64,000 nucleotides of DNA from Bombella pollinis (GTDB lineage: Bacteria; Pseudomonadota; Alphaproteobacteria; Acetobacterales; Acetobacteraceae): NCBI RefSeq assembly GCF_026385485.1, contig NZ_JANIDX010000005.1:62001-126000 (forward strand), read 5' to 3'. Below, piece after piece: positions 25,085-33,956 of this stretch; within the stretch, counting starts at the first letter, position 1, and every line of letters starts with the position of its first letter. The translations under genes and the position numbers were made by a program. The notes under the pieces are model-generated. The model searched no databases, was not told the origin of the DNA, and saw only the letters and a list, made by a program, of their open reading frames with translations.

Positions 25085-25912
25085 GTGTATGAGCCGCGCA
25101 TCTACATCGTTGTGCAAGGGGAGAAGGTGCTCTATCTGCATAACCGCCCTATTCTCTATGATGAGAGCCACTATCTCATCTCTACATTGAACCTTCCCGT
25201 CTCTGGGCAAATCACGCGTGCCTCTGCCTCTGCGCCCTATCTAGCCCTTTGCATCAGCTTCACCCCACTTGAAATGCGAGAGCTATTGCATGATATCGAA
25301 GCCGCCTCCCCCTCCCAGACAGCCCTAGCATCCTCTAAATCTTCTTATGCCCCACTCTCCCCCGCAATGGGCTTGAGCAATATTACAAACGATATTCTGG
25401 ATACATTGCTTAGGCTTGTTAGATTATTAGACAAGGACAAAAACGATCTTTTCTTAGCCAAACTTTACAAAAAGGACCTTCTCTATCACTTCCTACAAGG
25501 CCAACAAGGCCATGTTTTGCGTGAGATTGCTCATAATCAAAGTGACCTCTCACGCATTAATCGTGCCCTCATTCATTTGCGTCATCATTTCCATGAGCCT
25601 TTTGAGATTCATGACCTCGTCACAATTGCAGGCATGGGGCAATCCAGCTTTTACAAACGCTTTAGCGCAGTAACAGGGATGACGCCCGTCCAATATCGGA
25701 CAAAACTTCGCCTTCAAGAAGCGCGCCGCCTTATGGTGCATGAAGATGTTGGAGCCGCTCAAGCGAGCTTTTTAGTCGGGTATGAAAGCCCCTCTCATTT
25801 TAGCCGTGATTACAAACGTATCTTTGGCCGCCCTCCCCATGCGGACCTTCATCATATCCGCACAATCGGTATTGAGGCGTATAAACGCCAGCATGAAGAT
25901 GTCTGGTTCTAA
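25085..25912 (+). CDS. AraC-family transcriptional regulator (5' end apparently frameshifted)
   Basis: The intact frame from the GTG at 25085 gives 275 aa. It contains the AraC_N (cupin-like) domain YEPRIYIVVQGEKVLYLHNR and two C-terminal helix-turn-helix units: FEIHDLVTIAGMGQSSFYKR and AQASFLVGYESPSHFSRDYK. Family homology clearly continues upstream in the same frame (PLQAAITRHCTGSVTHTAFD then FLTLYRTETVTDPVLVV) without any start codon. An ATG at 24957, 8 bp after mdaB, encodes MPPTPLAP and would join that frame if the C5 run at 24976-24980 had one more C. Either the regulator is N-terminally truncated, or a recent 1-base loss broke it. It likely regulates mdaB or the next dehydrogenase. Confidence 0.72.
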   Translation: MYEPRIYIVVQGEKVLYLHNRPILYDESHYLISTLNLPVSGQITRASASAPYLALCISFTPLEMRELLHDIEAASPSQTALASSKSSYAPLSPAMGLSNITNDILDTLLRLVRLLDKDKNDLFLAKLYKKDLLYHFLQGQQGHVLREIAHNQSDLSRINRALIHLRHHFHEPFEIHDLVTIAGMGQSSFYKRFSAVTGMTPVQYRTKLRLQEARRLMVHEDVGAAQASFLVGYESPSHFSRDYKRIFGRPPHADLHHIRTIGIEAYKRQHEDVWF

Positions 25913-26018
25913 TGCAGGGCTGCCATTAACTCTACTGCGTTGAACATACAGCCATTCCTTCATAAGCTACTAAAAGCTTACAGGCTCAAAATTATAACAC
26001 TGCCTTTGATGAAGGATC

Positions 26019-27092
26019 ATGGCTATGCGTACTGTCGGTTTTGCCTGCACCTCCGCTGAGGATACACTCAACCCCTTCCATTTTGACCGCCGCAACCCTC
26101 GCCCCAACGATGTTGTGATGGAAATTCTCTATTGCGGTGTTTGTCATTCCGACCTGCATTGGGTCCGCAATGACTGGGGCCATACACCCTACCCTGCTAT
26201 ACCAGGCCATGAGATTATTGGCCGTGTCATCGAGACAGGCCCGGATGTAACCCGCCATAAGATTGGCGATATTGTAGCCGTCGGCTGCATGGTCGATAGC
26301 TGCCAAAATTGTGACCAATGCCGCAAAGGGGAGGAGCAATATTGCCGCGAGGGGCAAAAGCATCCCATCGGCATGAATGGCGTTTATGGCGGTATTGATG
26401 TGGTGGACAACACCCCCAATATGGGCGGTTATTCCAAACATCTTGTTGTCCGGCAGGAATTCGCCCTTAAAGTCCCCAAAGGGTTGGACATCTCCAAGGC
26501 AGCACCGCTCCTTTGTGCGGGCATCACCACATGGTCGCCCCTACGCACCTGCCAAGTAGGGCCGGGTACGCGCGTTGCTGTTATCGGCCTTGGCGGGCTA
26601 GGCCAAATGGCTGTAAAACTAGCCGTAGCACTCGGTGCGGAAGTTACTGTCATTTCCCGCAGTGATAAAAAAGAACAAGACGCCCTCGCCATTGGCGCTG
26701 ACAAGCTTTTAGCATCCAGCAATGACAAGGCCATGCAGGCAGCCGTCAATAGCTTCGACCTCATTATTGATACCATCCCTGTCGAGCATGACATCACCCC
26801 CTACCTCCCCTTATTGGATGTAGATGGGACATTCTCCATGGTGGGGCAGATTGGCCCATTACCTACCACCACCACCCTACCGCTCGTCTATGGTCGTCGT
26901 CGTATTACTGGTTCCCTCGTTGGCGGCATCCGTGAAACGCAAGAATTGCTGAATTTCTGTGCCCGTAAAAACATCCTGCCCGACACCAAAACCGTTGCCA
27001 TGCAGGATATTAATGACGTTTTTAAAGAACTCGAAAAAGGCGATACGCATTATCGCTTTGTCATTGATATGAGCACGTTAAAGGCTGACTAA
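26019..27092 (+). CDS. Zinc-dependent NAD(P) alcohol dehydrogenase (YahK/CAD type)
   Basis: The product is 357 aa, of the medium-chain dehydrogenase/reductase superfamily. The catalytic-zinc site has CGVCHSDLHW and GHEIIGRVIETG. The structural-zinc cysteines are in CQNCDQCRKGEEQYC. The Rossmann motif is VIGLGGLGQMAVKLAVALGA with VISRSDKK after it, where Ser-Arg suggests NADPH preference. It would reduce aldehydes to alcohols, as YahK or cinnamyl-type enzymes do. An imperfect repeat TAAGCT...AGCTTA lies in the 106 bp upstream. It follows the AraC gene on the same strand. Confidence 0.92.
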   Translation: MAMRTVGFACTSAEDTLNPFHFDRRNPRPNDVVMEILYCGVCHSDLHWVRNDWGHTPYPAIPGHEIIGRVIETGPDVTRHKIGDIVAVGCMVDSCQNCDQCRKGEEQYCREGQKHPIGMNGVYGGIDVVDNTPNMGGYSKHLVVRQEFALKVPKGLDISKAAPLLCAGITTWSPLRTCQVGPGTRVAVIGLGGLGQMAVKLAVALGAEVTVISRSDKKEQDALAIGADKLLASSNDKAMQAAVNSFDLIIDTIPVEHDITPYLPLLDVDGTFSMVGQIGPLPTTTTLPLVYGRRRITGSLVGGIRETQELLNFCARKNILPDTKTVAMQDINDVFKELEKGDTHYRFVIDMSTLKAD

Positions 27093-27102
27093 ACGACTTC
27101 AC

Positions 27103-27137
27103 CTGCCCCGCCATATTGGTTGGCGGGGCAGTACCTT
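27103..27137 (+). terminator. Terminator between adh and uvrA2
   Basis: CTGCCCCGCC (27103-27112) and GGCGGGGCAG (27122-27131) form a perfect 10-bp G/C stem with a 9-nt loop, followed by TACCTTTTT. It ends adh transcription and separates it from the convergent uvrA2. Confidence 0.8.
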
Positions 27138-27138
27138 T

Positions 27139-29673
27139 TTAGACGCCTTCTAAAATAGCCCGCAAGTAAGGCCCAGTGCGGCTAGCAGGGTCCTGCGCTA
27201 CATCCTCTGGTGGACCAGCAGCAATAATCTGCCCGCCTTTCTCCCCACTGCCAGGGCCAATATCAATCACCCAATCACTCGCTGCCGCAACGCGCATATT
27301 ATGCTCGGTCACGACCACGCTATGGCCTTGCTCCACAAGCGTTTGCAGCTGCCCTAAAAGCCGGTCTGTATCTGAGGGATGCAACCCTGTTGTGGGCTCA
27401 TCCAAAATATACAGCATAGAGGCTGACCGCCGCTTTTGCAGCTCTGTCGCCAATTTGAGACGCTGCGCTTCCCCACCAGATAGTTCCGGCGCGGGCTGAC
27501 CAAGGCGAAGATACCCTAACCCAGATTGCACCAATGTATCTAACCCACGGGCCAAGATCCCCCCGCCTGCAAAGAAGCTACAAGCCTCATCCACCGTCAT
27601 TGCCAGCACATCAGCGATGTTTTTATTCCGCAGCGTGATGGCGAGAACCTCATCCTTATACCGTGCCCCATGACAAACCGGGCACGGGGCCTCCACACCG
27701 GGCATAAAAAGCAACCCGACCGAGACCGTCCCCAACCCCTCGCAATGCGGGCATCGCCCTTTTGCGACATTGAAGCTAAAGCTACTTTCATCCAACTTTG
27801 CCGCGCAGGCAGCATCGGTTGCAGCAAAAAGCTTGCGAATATGGTCGAAAATACCCGTATATGTCGCCAGATTAGAGCGTGACGTCCGCCCAATGGGCTT
27901 TTGCGTTATCACAGCCAGACGCTTCACATGCTCCAACCCTGCGATAATCTGCCCTTCCGGCTGCGCCTCCACAGCCTCACCCACTAGCGGTGCGGTCTCA
28001 TCATCCTCTTGCCGCTCATCCGTTTCCTCAATCGCCTGACCTAGCGCGCGGCTGACCAAACTCACAAGGGCCTGACTCACCAAGCTCGATTTACCGGAGC
28101 CAGACACACCCGTCACGCTCACCAACACACCCAGCGGCAACTTTAACGAGAGATTCTGCATGTTCCGCCATGTAATGTTCTCTATCTGAAGCCACCGCTC
28201 TATAGGCCGCCTAGAGCCACATTCCAAAGGTGGCGGGGCAAATAGATAAGGCCGCGTACGGGAGGCCTCCACCTGCCGTAAACCATCCGGCGGGCCGCTA
28301 TAAAGCACCTGCCCCCCATGACGGCCCGCACCGGGACCAATATCCACAAGCCAATCAGCATGACGCATCACCACCGGGTCATGCTCCACAATAAGGAGGG
28401 AGTTCCCCGCCTTGGGCAACCGGCCTAACACATTCAAAAGCGATTCAATATCCGCAGGATGCAGCCCTGCGGCAGGCTCATCCAACACATAAGCCACACC
28501 GAACAAAGCGGAATGAACCTGCGTACCCAGCCGCAAGCGTTGATATTCACCGGGGGAGAGGCTATCCACAGCGCGGTCCGTTTGAAGGTACCCTAGCCCC
28601 AGCTCCAACAAAATCTCCAACCGCTTCATTAAAGCCGTGCCAATCTCCTCAATCACACGGCCTTGAGCATCACTCAGTTGATTTTCTGCAAGCTGGTCCT
28701 TCAGCACATGATAAAGCTGCTCTAAAGGCAGGTGAGACAGGGCCGCAATATCCTGCCCCCCAAAGGTCACAGCAAGAGCTTCAGGCTTTAGACGCGCCCC
28801 ATGACACACAGGGCAGCGCGTCGCCTGCATGAAGGATGCCGCACGGGCGCGCATTTTTGCACTTTTAGAGCCATGGAAGCTCTGCATCACATAGCGGCGC
28901 GCACTCGCGAAAGTTCCCTGATAGGTTGCAGGCTCTCCCCGTTTGATAGCCGCTTGGCTCTCAGCATAATTCAACCCCCGATAGATAGGCTCGGTTGGGG
29001 TTTCATCTGTATAGAGTATCCACTCCCGGGTAGCTTTGGGCAGGTCTTGCCATGGTGTGTCGAGGTCTATCCCGCGCATCATAAGGATGTCCCGCAGATT
29101 CTGCCCCTGCCACGCACCGGGCCAAGCCGCTACGGCTTTTTCCCGCAGGGTTAAGGTCGGATCGGGCACCATCTTTTCTTCCACAACATCATAGAGCCAT
29201 CCCGTACCTTGGCAACGCGGGCACGCCCCCTGCGGGGTGTTAGCGGAGAAGTCGTCACTCTCCAGCATCGGCGCATCAGCGGGATAAGTACCCGCACGGG
29301 AATAGAGCATCCGCAATAGATTAGAGAGCGTTGTCACACTCCCCACAGAGGACCGGCTACTTGTCCCCGCCTGCTGCTGAAGCGCAATAACAGGCGGTAG
29401 CCCCTCGATATTACGGATTTTTGGCGGGGGTAGCTGATGGAACAAACGCCGCGCATAGGGGGCGACTGTCTCCAAATAACGCCGCTGTGCCTCGGCATAC
29501 AACGTCCCAAATGCCAGAGAGGACTTCCCCGACCCAGACACGCCAGTAAACACCACTAGACAACCCCGTGGAACCTCCAACGAGACATCCTTTAAATTAT
29601 GCTCTTGCGCGCCTTCTATACGAATCATGTTTGTGAGGGCCTTTTGATGATGTGATAATGACGATCCTGCCAT
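27139..29673 (-). CDS. UvrA2-type excinuclease ABC ATPase
   Basis: This is an 844-aa tandem ABC ATPase started at the ATG at 29673, right behind GGGAGG. Walker A motifs are GVSGSGKSSLAFGTLYAEAQ and GVSGSGKSSLVSQAL. Signatures are LSPGEYQRLRL and LSGGEAQRLKLA. Zinc-finger cysteines are in CPRCQGTG/CPVCHGARLK and CPHCEGLG/CPVCHGARYK. After SRAGTYPADAPML it goes almost directly to the first zinc finger, so the ~150-residue UvrB-binding domain of canonical UvrA is absent. That is the UvrA2 class, linked to DNA damage or drug tolerance. A full-length UvrA should exist elsewhere. Confidence 0.9.
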   Translation of the reverse strand: MAGSSLSHHQKALTNMIRIEGAQEHNLKDVSLEVPRGCLVVFTGVSGSGKSSLAFGTLYAEAQRRYLETVAPYARRLFHQLPPPKIRNIEGLPPVIALQQQAGTSSRSSVGSVTTLSNLLRMLYSRAGTYPADAPMLESDDFSANTPQGACPRCQGTGWLYDVVEEKMVPDPTLTLREKAVAAWPGAWQGQNLRDILMMRGIDLDTPWQDLPKATREWILYTDETPTEPIYRGLNYAESQAAIKRGEPATYQGTFASARRYVMQSFHGSKSAKMRARAASFMQATRCPVCHGARLKPEALAVTFGGQDIAALSHLPLEQLYHVLKDQLAENQLSDAQGRVIEEIGTALMKRLEILLELGLGYLQTDRAVDSLSPGEYQRLRLGTQVHSALFGVAYVLDEPAAGLHPADIESLLNVLGRLPKAGNSLLIVEHDPVVMRHADWLVDIGPGAGRHGGQVLYSGPPDGLRQVEASRTRPYLFAPPPLECGSRRPIERWLQIENITWRNMQNLSLKLPLGVLVSVTGVSGSGKSSLVSQALVSLVSRALGQAIEETDERQEDDETAPLVGEAVEAQPEGQIIAGLEHVKRLAVITQKPIGRTSRSNLATYTGIFDHIRKLFAATDAACAAKLDESSFSFNVAKGRCPHCEGLGTVSVGLLFMPGVEAPCPVCHGARYKDEVLAITLRNKNIADVLAMTVDEACSFFAGGGILARGLDTLVQSGLGYLRLGQPAPELSGGEAQRLKLATELQKRRSASMLYILDEPTTGLHPSDTDRLLGQLQTLVEQGHSVVVTEHNMRVAAASDWVIDIGPGSGEKGGQIIAAGPPEDVAQDPASRTGPYLRAILEGV

Positions 29674-29830
29674 ATAGCCTCCCAACCCTGCGCGAACGAG
29701 GCGGGAAGACTAGCATATTCTATATCAACCTGATGCCTGTAAAATAGCACCTCTGACCTCAGGCAAATATCTTTCTATCGAACGAAATAAACTGATACAG
29801 TCAATTCTATTAAGGAGGAGGTTTTTTCAA

Positions 29831-31660
29831 ATGACTAAAAATTACGAATGGGCTGGCCCAAATGCAAATGTAGCCGAAGTCCTTAATAAATACTGCTACG
29901 GAAGCAGCAAACCTCCCTTCGCCTTAATGCTAGATGGCCCATGGGGTTGCGGTAAAACATGGCTCGTGAAACGTCTTTTTGACAAAAAGAGGACGGACCG
30001 TGAATCGGATAGTGAGCTAAACATGATCTATGTATCCCTCTATGGGATGCAGAATGCCGAGGAAATAACACAAGCCATCTATGTTGCCATGCACCCCATA
30101 CTTGGCGGCAAGATTGGAGAACTAGGAAAAACCGTTTTTAAAGGCTTGTTGAAAAGTACTTTAAAGATTGATTTATACCATTTAGATGACAATAAAACTG
30201 ACCTCTCAGTTATTCTAGGTATGTCTGGAGAGACAAAGAACAAAGACAAAATATTCAAAAAGCGTATTCTAGTCCTTGATGATGTAGAACGAGCAAAAAT
30301 GCCCGTATCCGACATATTAGCTCTCGTGCAGCCTTTGGTAGAATCACATGAAAACCGCGTTATTCTCGTTGCTAATGAAAAAGAAATTGCTATTGATGAT
30401 AATGAAGAAAGAAAGCGTTATGAACGTACAAAGGAAAAGACCGTTTACCTTACATTACAGGTACAACCGGATATTGAAAGTACTTGGAAAGATGTTATTG
30501 AATCTGAAGACAAAGATGATTTTAAAAAATTTCTATTAAAAAACAAGGAAACATTCATTAAAAAAATAAAAAATCAATATACAGACAACCTAAGAATCTT
30601 AAATTTTTTCATCACATTTGGAGATGAATTATTTCAATCAATCACAGAAAAATATAAATGCGAAGAATATAACGAAAGTATTTTATCCATACTCTCTATT
30701 TTATATTTTAGAATTACGTGCCATATACATAGATCATCAAATCATCAAGACACCAATATAGAAAAAGAAAATCAAGAATCAACAGGACACTATGTAAACC
30801 CATATCAACCATTATATAATTCTATAGATGATTTAATAAAAACAGGATTTTTTAATAAAACCAATATAAATGAATATATATGTACTTTCTTTAACGAAAA
30901 GGAAACACCCTCATGGAAGAAGATACTCTTCTACTTACATAAGAAGACAACAAGTGAATATTATGAAGATATCGTAAACTCTTTCGAACAAGATTTCAAA
31001 AACAAAACTCCATCTAACGATGGAGAGGTTTTACACGTATGTGATATTTATATAATGTTAAATAGAATCGGAGTAAGCGGCTTTACACAAAAAAATTATA
31101 TTGACTTATTAAAAGAATATGTAAATAAATATTTCAAAAGCCGTACCTTCAATGAAAATAATCTCGCCTTTTTAGAAAAGGACTACAATTCTCCGTCTCT
31201 CAATAATGCTCTTGCCTTTTCTGAAAGGGAAACCCCTTCTTTCAAAGAGATATTTGCTTTTTTTCAAAAAGTAGGGACAGAATCTATGATGGAATCTATT
31301 AATTTAAAGATAAAAGAAGCAGAAAAATTAGATAAAATAACTGACCTAATTGAAACCATCTTATCAAAGAATAAAAATAATATATTTGATACTCTAATAC
31401 TCCTCACTATCAAACCAAACGTTTTTCTCAGGAACCTCACCTCCTTTTCAGGAGAAAAACAGATTGATTTCCTCAGAACTCTTGCCGATCATTCTGCCCT
31501 AATGGCTGAAAATCCATCCAATCTCTTAGCTTCTAAAAATGGCTGGTTTAACGAAGTTATTAAATGCCTCAAACAGGAAATTGAGGATGAAAGCACCCAT
31601 CCTCTTCGAAAGGAGCTTCTCTGCCTACAGATTAAGCTACTAACCCCCCTGCACACCTAG
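29831..31660 (+). CDS. KAP-family P-loop NTPase, AT-rich accessory gene
   Basis: The product is 609 aa with a strong AAGGAGGAGG ribosome site. Walker A is GPWGCGKT (residues 36-43) in the KAP form GxWGxGKT. Walker B is ILVLDDVERA (~145-153), followed by VILVANEKEI and a KxKEKTV stretch, the pattern of KAP (PF07693-type) NTPases. The remaining ~390 residues are Lys/Asn/Ile-rich and predicted helical, with no recognisable domain and no clear membrane segment. Base composition is far more AT-rich than all neighbours, especially after ~30480. It stands alone between uvrA2 and tRNA-Tyr. KAP proteins include phage-exclusion factors such as PifA; the defence role here is inference. Confidence 0.8.
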   Translation: MTKNYEWAGPNANVAEVLNKYCYGSSKPPFALMLDGPWGCGKTWLVKRLFDKKRTDRESDSELNMIYVSLYGMQNAEEITQAIYVAMHPILGGKIGELGKTVFKGLLKSTLKIDLYHLDDNKTDLSVILGMSGETKNKDKIFKKRILVLDDVERAKMPVSDILALVQPLVESHENRVILVANEKEIAIDDNEERKRYERTKEKTVYLTLQVQPDIESTWKDVIESEDKDDFKKFLLKNKETFIKKIKNQYTDNLRILNFFITFGDELFQSITEKYKCEEYNESILSILSILYFRITCHIHRSSNHQDTNIEKENQESTGHYVNPYQPLYNSIDDLIKTGFFNKTNINEYICTFFNEKETPSWKKILFYLHKKTTSEYYEDIVNSFEQDFKNKTPSNDGEVLHVCDIYIMLNRIGVSGFTQKNYIDLLKEYVNKYFKSRTFNENNLAFLEKDYNSPSLNNALAFSERETPSFKEIFAFFQKVGTESMMESINLKIKEAEKLDKITDLIETILSKNKNNIFDTLILLTIKPNVFLRNLTSFSGEKQIDFLRTLADHSALMAENPSNLLASKNGWFNEVIKCLKQEIEDESTHPLRKELLCLQIKLLTPLHT

Positions 31661-31704
31661 TCGCCAGGGGAAAAGCAACAAACCGGCTTTCTAAGAACAA
31701 CACC

Positions 31705-31790
31705 TGGTGGAGGGGGTTGGATTCGAACCAACGTAGGCGTACGCCAGCGGATTTACAGTCCGCCCCCTTTAGCCACTCGGGCACCCCTCC
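31705..31790 (-). tRNA. tRNA-Tyr (anticodon GTA)
   Basis: Read on the minus strand, an 86-nt class II tRNA begins GGAGGGGTGCCCGAGTGGCT. It has the anticodon loop CTGTAAA, a long variable arm, GGTTCGAATCC in the T arm, and acceptor CCCCTCC-A with encoded CCA. Its 3' end faces the AT-rich KAP gene, a typical integration site. Confidence 0.95.
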
Positions 31791-31865
31791 GTACTCAGGT
31801 TGGCCGTGTGATAATACGCATTTGGGGCTATGTCAATGCGTGGTTAAAGGATTATATAGGCAATT

Positions 31866-32669
31866 ATGGCTAAAAAATCATCCTCCCGCCGTGTGGCTTT
31901 GCCAGAGGCGCAAAATCTCTCCCGCAATCGCTCCCGCCGAAGCACGACCAAGCACGGGGCTCCCGCTACTGGCAAGGGTTATTGGCTCTATGGTCAACAT
32001 GCTGTGGAGGCCGCGCTCCTCAACCCTGCGCGCATTATTTACGCCCTGCTTGCCACCAAAGAGGCCGAGGCTGCCCTTCCCCAAACAGCGCATCAACCGC
32101 GCATCGTCAGCCGGGAGGAGCTAGATGCCCTCTGCGGTAAAGAGGCCGTGCATCAAGGGGTGTGCCTCAATGTCGAGCCGTTGGAAAACCCGGCTCTTGT
32201 GGATGTGATCGACCGCCCCGGCCCTATCCTTGTATTGGACCAAGTAACAGACCCGCGCAATATCGGGGCCATTCTACGCTCTGCCGCCGCTTTTGGGGCC
32301 GCTGCTCTCATCGTGCAAGACCGTCACACACCTGATGAAACCGGGACTATGGCCAAAGCGGCCTCTGGCGGATTGGATATTGTGCCCATCATTCGGGAAA
32401 CGAATATCTCCCGCACGCTGCAAAGCTTACAAAAAACGGGCTTCTGGGTCGTGGGGTTAGATGCTGGTGGGACGCGCTTAGACCGCACCCAGCTTGGTCA
32501 ACGCCGTGTGGCTCTCGTTCTAGGGGCCGAGGGGGCAGGGCTACGCCGCCTAACACGAGAGACGTGTGATGAGATTGCCTCCATTTACATGTCTGGCCCG
32601 ATGGAGAGCCTAAATGTCTCCAACGCTTCTGCGGTGGCCCTATACGAGCTGACCCGCCCCCTCAGCTAA
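31866..32669 (+). CDS. rlmB: 23S rRNA (guanosine-2'-O-)-methyltransferase RlmB (TrmH/SpoU family)
   Basis: The product is 267 aa and methylates the 2'-OH of a guanosine in 23S rRNA using SAM. A basic N-terminal ~35 residues precedes the substrate-binding domain (YWLYGQHAVEAAL). The SpoU catalytic knot has DQVTDPRNIGAILRSAAAFG, VALVLGAEGAGL and GPMESLNVSNASAVALYEL. These three motifs are diagnostic. It is monocistronic and ends at a strong hairpin. Confidence 0.93.
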   Translation: MAKKSSSRRVALPEAQNLSRNRSRRSTTKHGAPATGKGYWLYGQHAVEAALLNPARIIYALLATKEAEAALPQTAHQPRIVSREELDALCGKEAVHQGVCLNVEPLENPALVDVIDRPGPILVLDQVTDPRNIGAILRSAAAFGAAALIVQDRHTPDETGTMAKAASGGLDIVPIIRETNISRTLQSLQKTGFWVVGLDAGGTRLDRTQLGQRRVALVLGAEGAGLRRLTRETCDEIASIYMSGPMESLNVSNASAVALYELTRPLS

Positions 32670-32684
32670 CAGCTGCCATATAAA

Positions 32685-32725
32685 ATGGGGTGGTGCCAGA
32701 AAACCCAGCACCACCCCATCATTAT
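32685..32725. terminator. Bidirectional terminator between rlmB and nemA-like gene
   Basis: ATGGGGTGGTGC (32685-32696) and GCACCACCCCAT (32708-32719) form a perfect 12-bp stem with an 11-nt loop, followed by CATTATACTTTAT on the plus strand and TTTTATATGG on the minus strand. Confidence 0.75.
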
Positions 32726-32741
32726 ACTTTATGGCCTGCTT

Positions 32742-33827
32742 TTACTTAGCAAACGGATAATCCGTATAGCCTTTCGCCCCAATCGGGCCGTACCATGTGG
32801 CCATATCATCTTGTTGAAGCGGTAAATCCTCCTTCAAGCGGCGCACGAGGTCCGGGTTAGCAATATAGGCGCGCCCAAAGCTGATAGCATCTGCCTTGCC
32901 TTCTGCCACGGCCTTCAGAGCTTCATCACGCGTATATTCCTGATTCAGCACCAGCGGACGGGTGAACACCTTGCGGATTTCTGGCGATAATTTAGGCTGC
33001 TCTGTAGCCCCGCCAAAGGTGAAGGTGCTGGAAGGATTAGATTCACGCAGCTCCAGCCATGCCACACCGAGGTCATTCAACATCTTCGCTGCCGGGATAA
33101 AGACAGTTTCCGGCTTGCTATCTATCGTGCCCTGCACCTCGCCATTCGGGGAGAGACGAACACCGACATGCTCGGCCCCAACTTCCTTAATGACAGCTTC
33201 CGTCACCTCACGCAGCAGACGCAGACGATTCTCGACAGACCCACCATAAGCATCCGTCCGATGGTTCGTGCCATCACGCAAGAACTCATCAAGCAGATAA
33301 CCATTGGCAGAGTGAATCTGCACACCATCGAACCCGGCTTTCATCGCATTGCGCGCAGCCTTGATGTAATCCTCAATGATGCCCGGAATCTCATCCAAAC
33401 GTAGCGCACGGGCCTCCTCATAAGGGGCCTTGCCCTCATATGTATGGATGTGCCCCGGTGCTGTGGAAGGAGACGGTGCCACCGGCTGCTCCCCCGTTGT
33501 GGAGGAATGGACCATCCGCCCCATATGCCAAAGCTGGCAGACAATCTTACCGCCCTTCTCATGCACGGCATCGGTGACGGCCTTCCAGCCCTTTACCTGC
33601 GCGTCATTCCAAATGCCTGTAGCATAGGCCCAGCCAAGCCCTTGGCGAGAAATCCCCACGGCCTCTGAGATAATCAGCCCGGCGGTCGCCCGCTGTGCGT
33701 AATATTCCACCATGATGGGTGTCGGCACAGCATCTTTGCCCGCCCGTGCCCGGGTAAGCGGTGCCATAACAACACGATTAGCCGCCTTAACAGCCCCAAA
33801 AGAGATAGGCTCAAACAACGTTGCCAT
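32742..33827 (-). CDS. nemA: Old Yellow Enzyme-type alkene reductase
   Basis: The product is a 361-aa FMN-dependent flavoprotein of the NemA/OYE family, which reduces activated double bonds, nitro-esters and N-ethylmaleimide with NADPH. Motifs are VMAPLTRARAG at the N-terminus, CQLWHMGRMVH, the catalytic pair region QIHSANGYLLDEFLRDGTNH, YGGSVENRLRLLREVTEAV, and the C-terminal ISFGRAYIANPDLVRRL. The ATG is preceded by AAAGGAGG. It is divergent from an ArsR-type regulator gene, probably its repressor. Confidence 0.93.
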   Translation of the reverse strand: MATLFEPISFGAVKAANRVVMAPLTRARAGKDAVPTPIMVEYYAQRATAGLIISEAVGISRQGLGWAYATGIWNDAQVKGWKAVTDAVHEKGGKIVCQLWHMGRMVHSSTTGEQPVAPSPSTAPGHIHTYEGKAPYEEARALRLDEIPGIIEDYIKAARNAMKAGFDGVQIHSANGYLLDEFLRDGTNHRTDAYGGSVENRLRLLREVTEAVIKEVGAEHVGVRLSPNGEVQGTIDSKPETVFIPAAKMLNDLGVAWLELRESNPSSTFTFGGATEQPKLSPEIRKVFTRPLVLNQEYTRDEALKAVAEGKADAISFGRAYIANPDLVRRLKEDLPLQQDDMATWYGPIGAKGYTDYPFAK

Positions 33828-33919
33828 AACGTCCTCCTTTAACAGACATGAAGAGAAACGTCCCTTCTGCCGTTGAGGCTAACACAGGCTTATTGTTCCA
33901 TCAATATAGAACTACAATC

Positions 33920-33956
33920 TTGACAAAACACCCTCCGACTCCCGATACAGAGAGGC
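33920..33956 (+). promoter_or_regulatory. Promoter of the ArsR regulator, possibly giving a leaderless transcript
   Basis: TTGACA (33920-33925) and GATACA (33944-33949), 18 bp apart, form a good sigma-70 promoter. The expected transcription start falls at or within 1-2 bp of the ATG at 33957. Just upstream, GTTC-N8-ATAGAAC-like symmetry (33895-33912) could be an operator. Confidence 0.45.

Noticed and set aside
29674..31704. Direct repeat of the tRNA-Tyr 3' end on the far side of the KAP gene (attL/attR pair)
   Set aside because: I compared the tRNA 3' end with the 157 bp before the KAP gene and found no matching segment. No integrase gene is present, so no att site is claimed.
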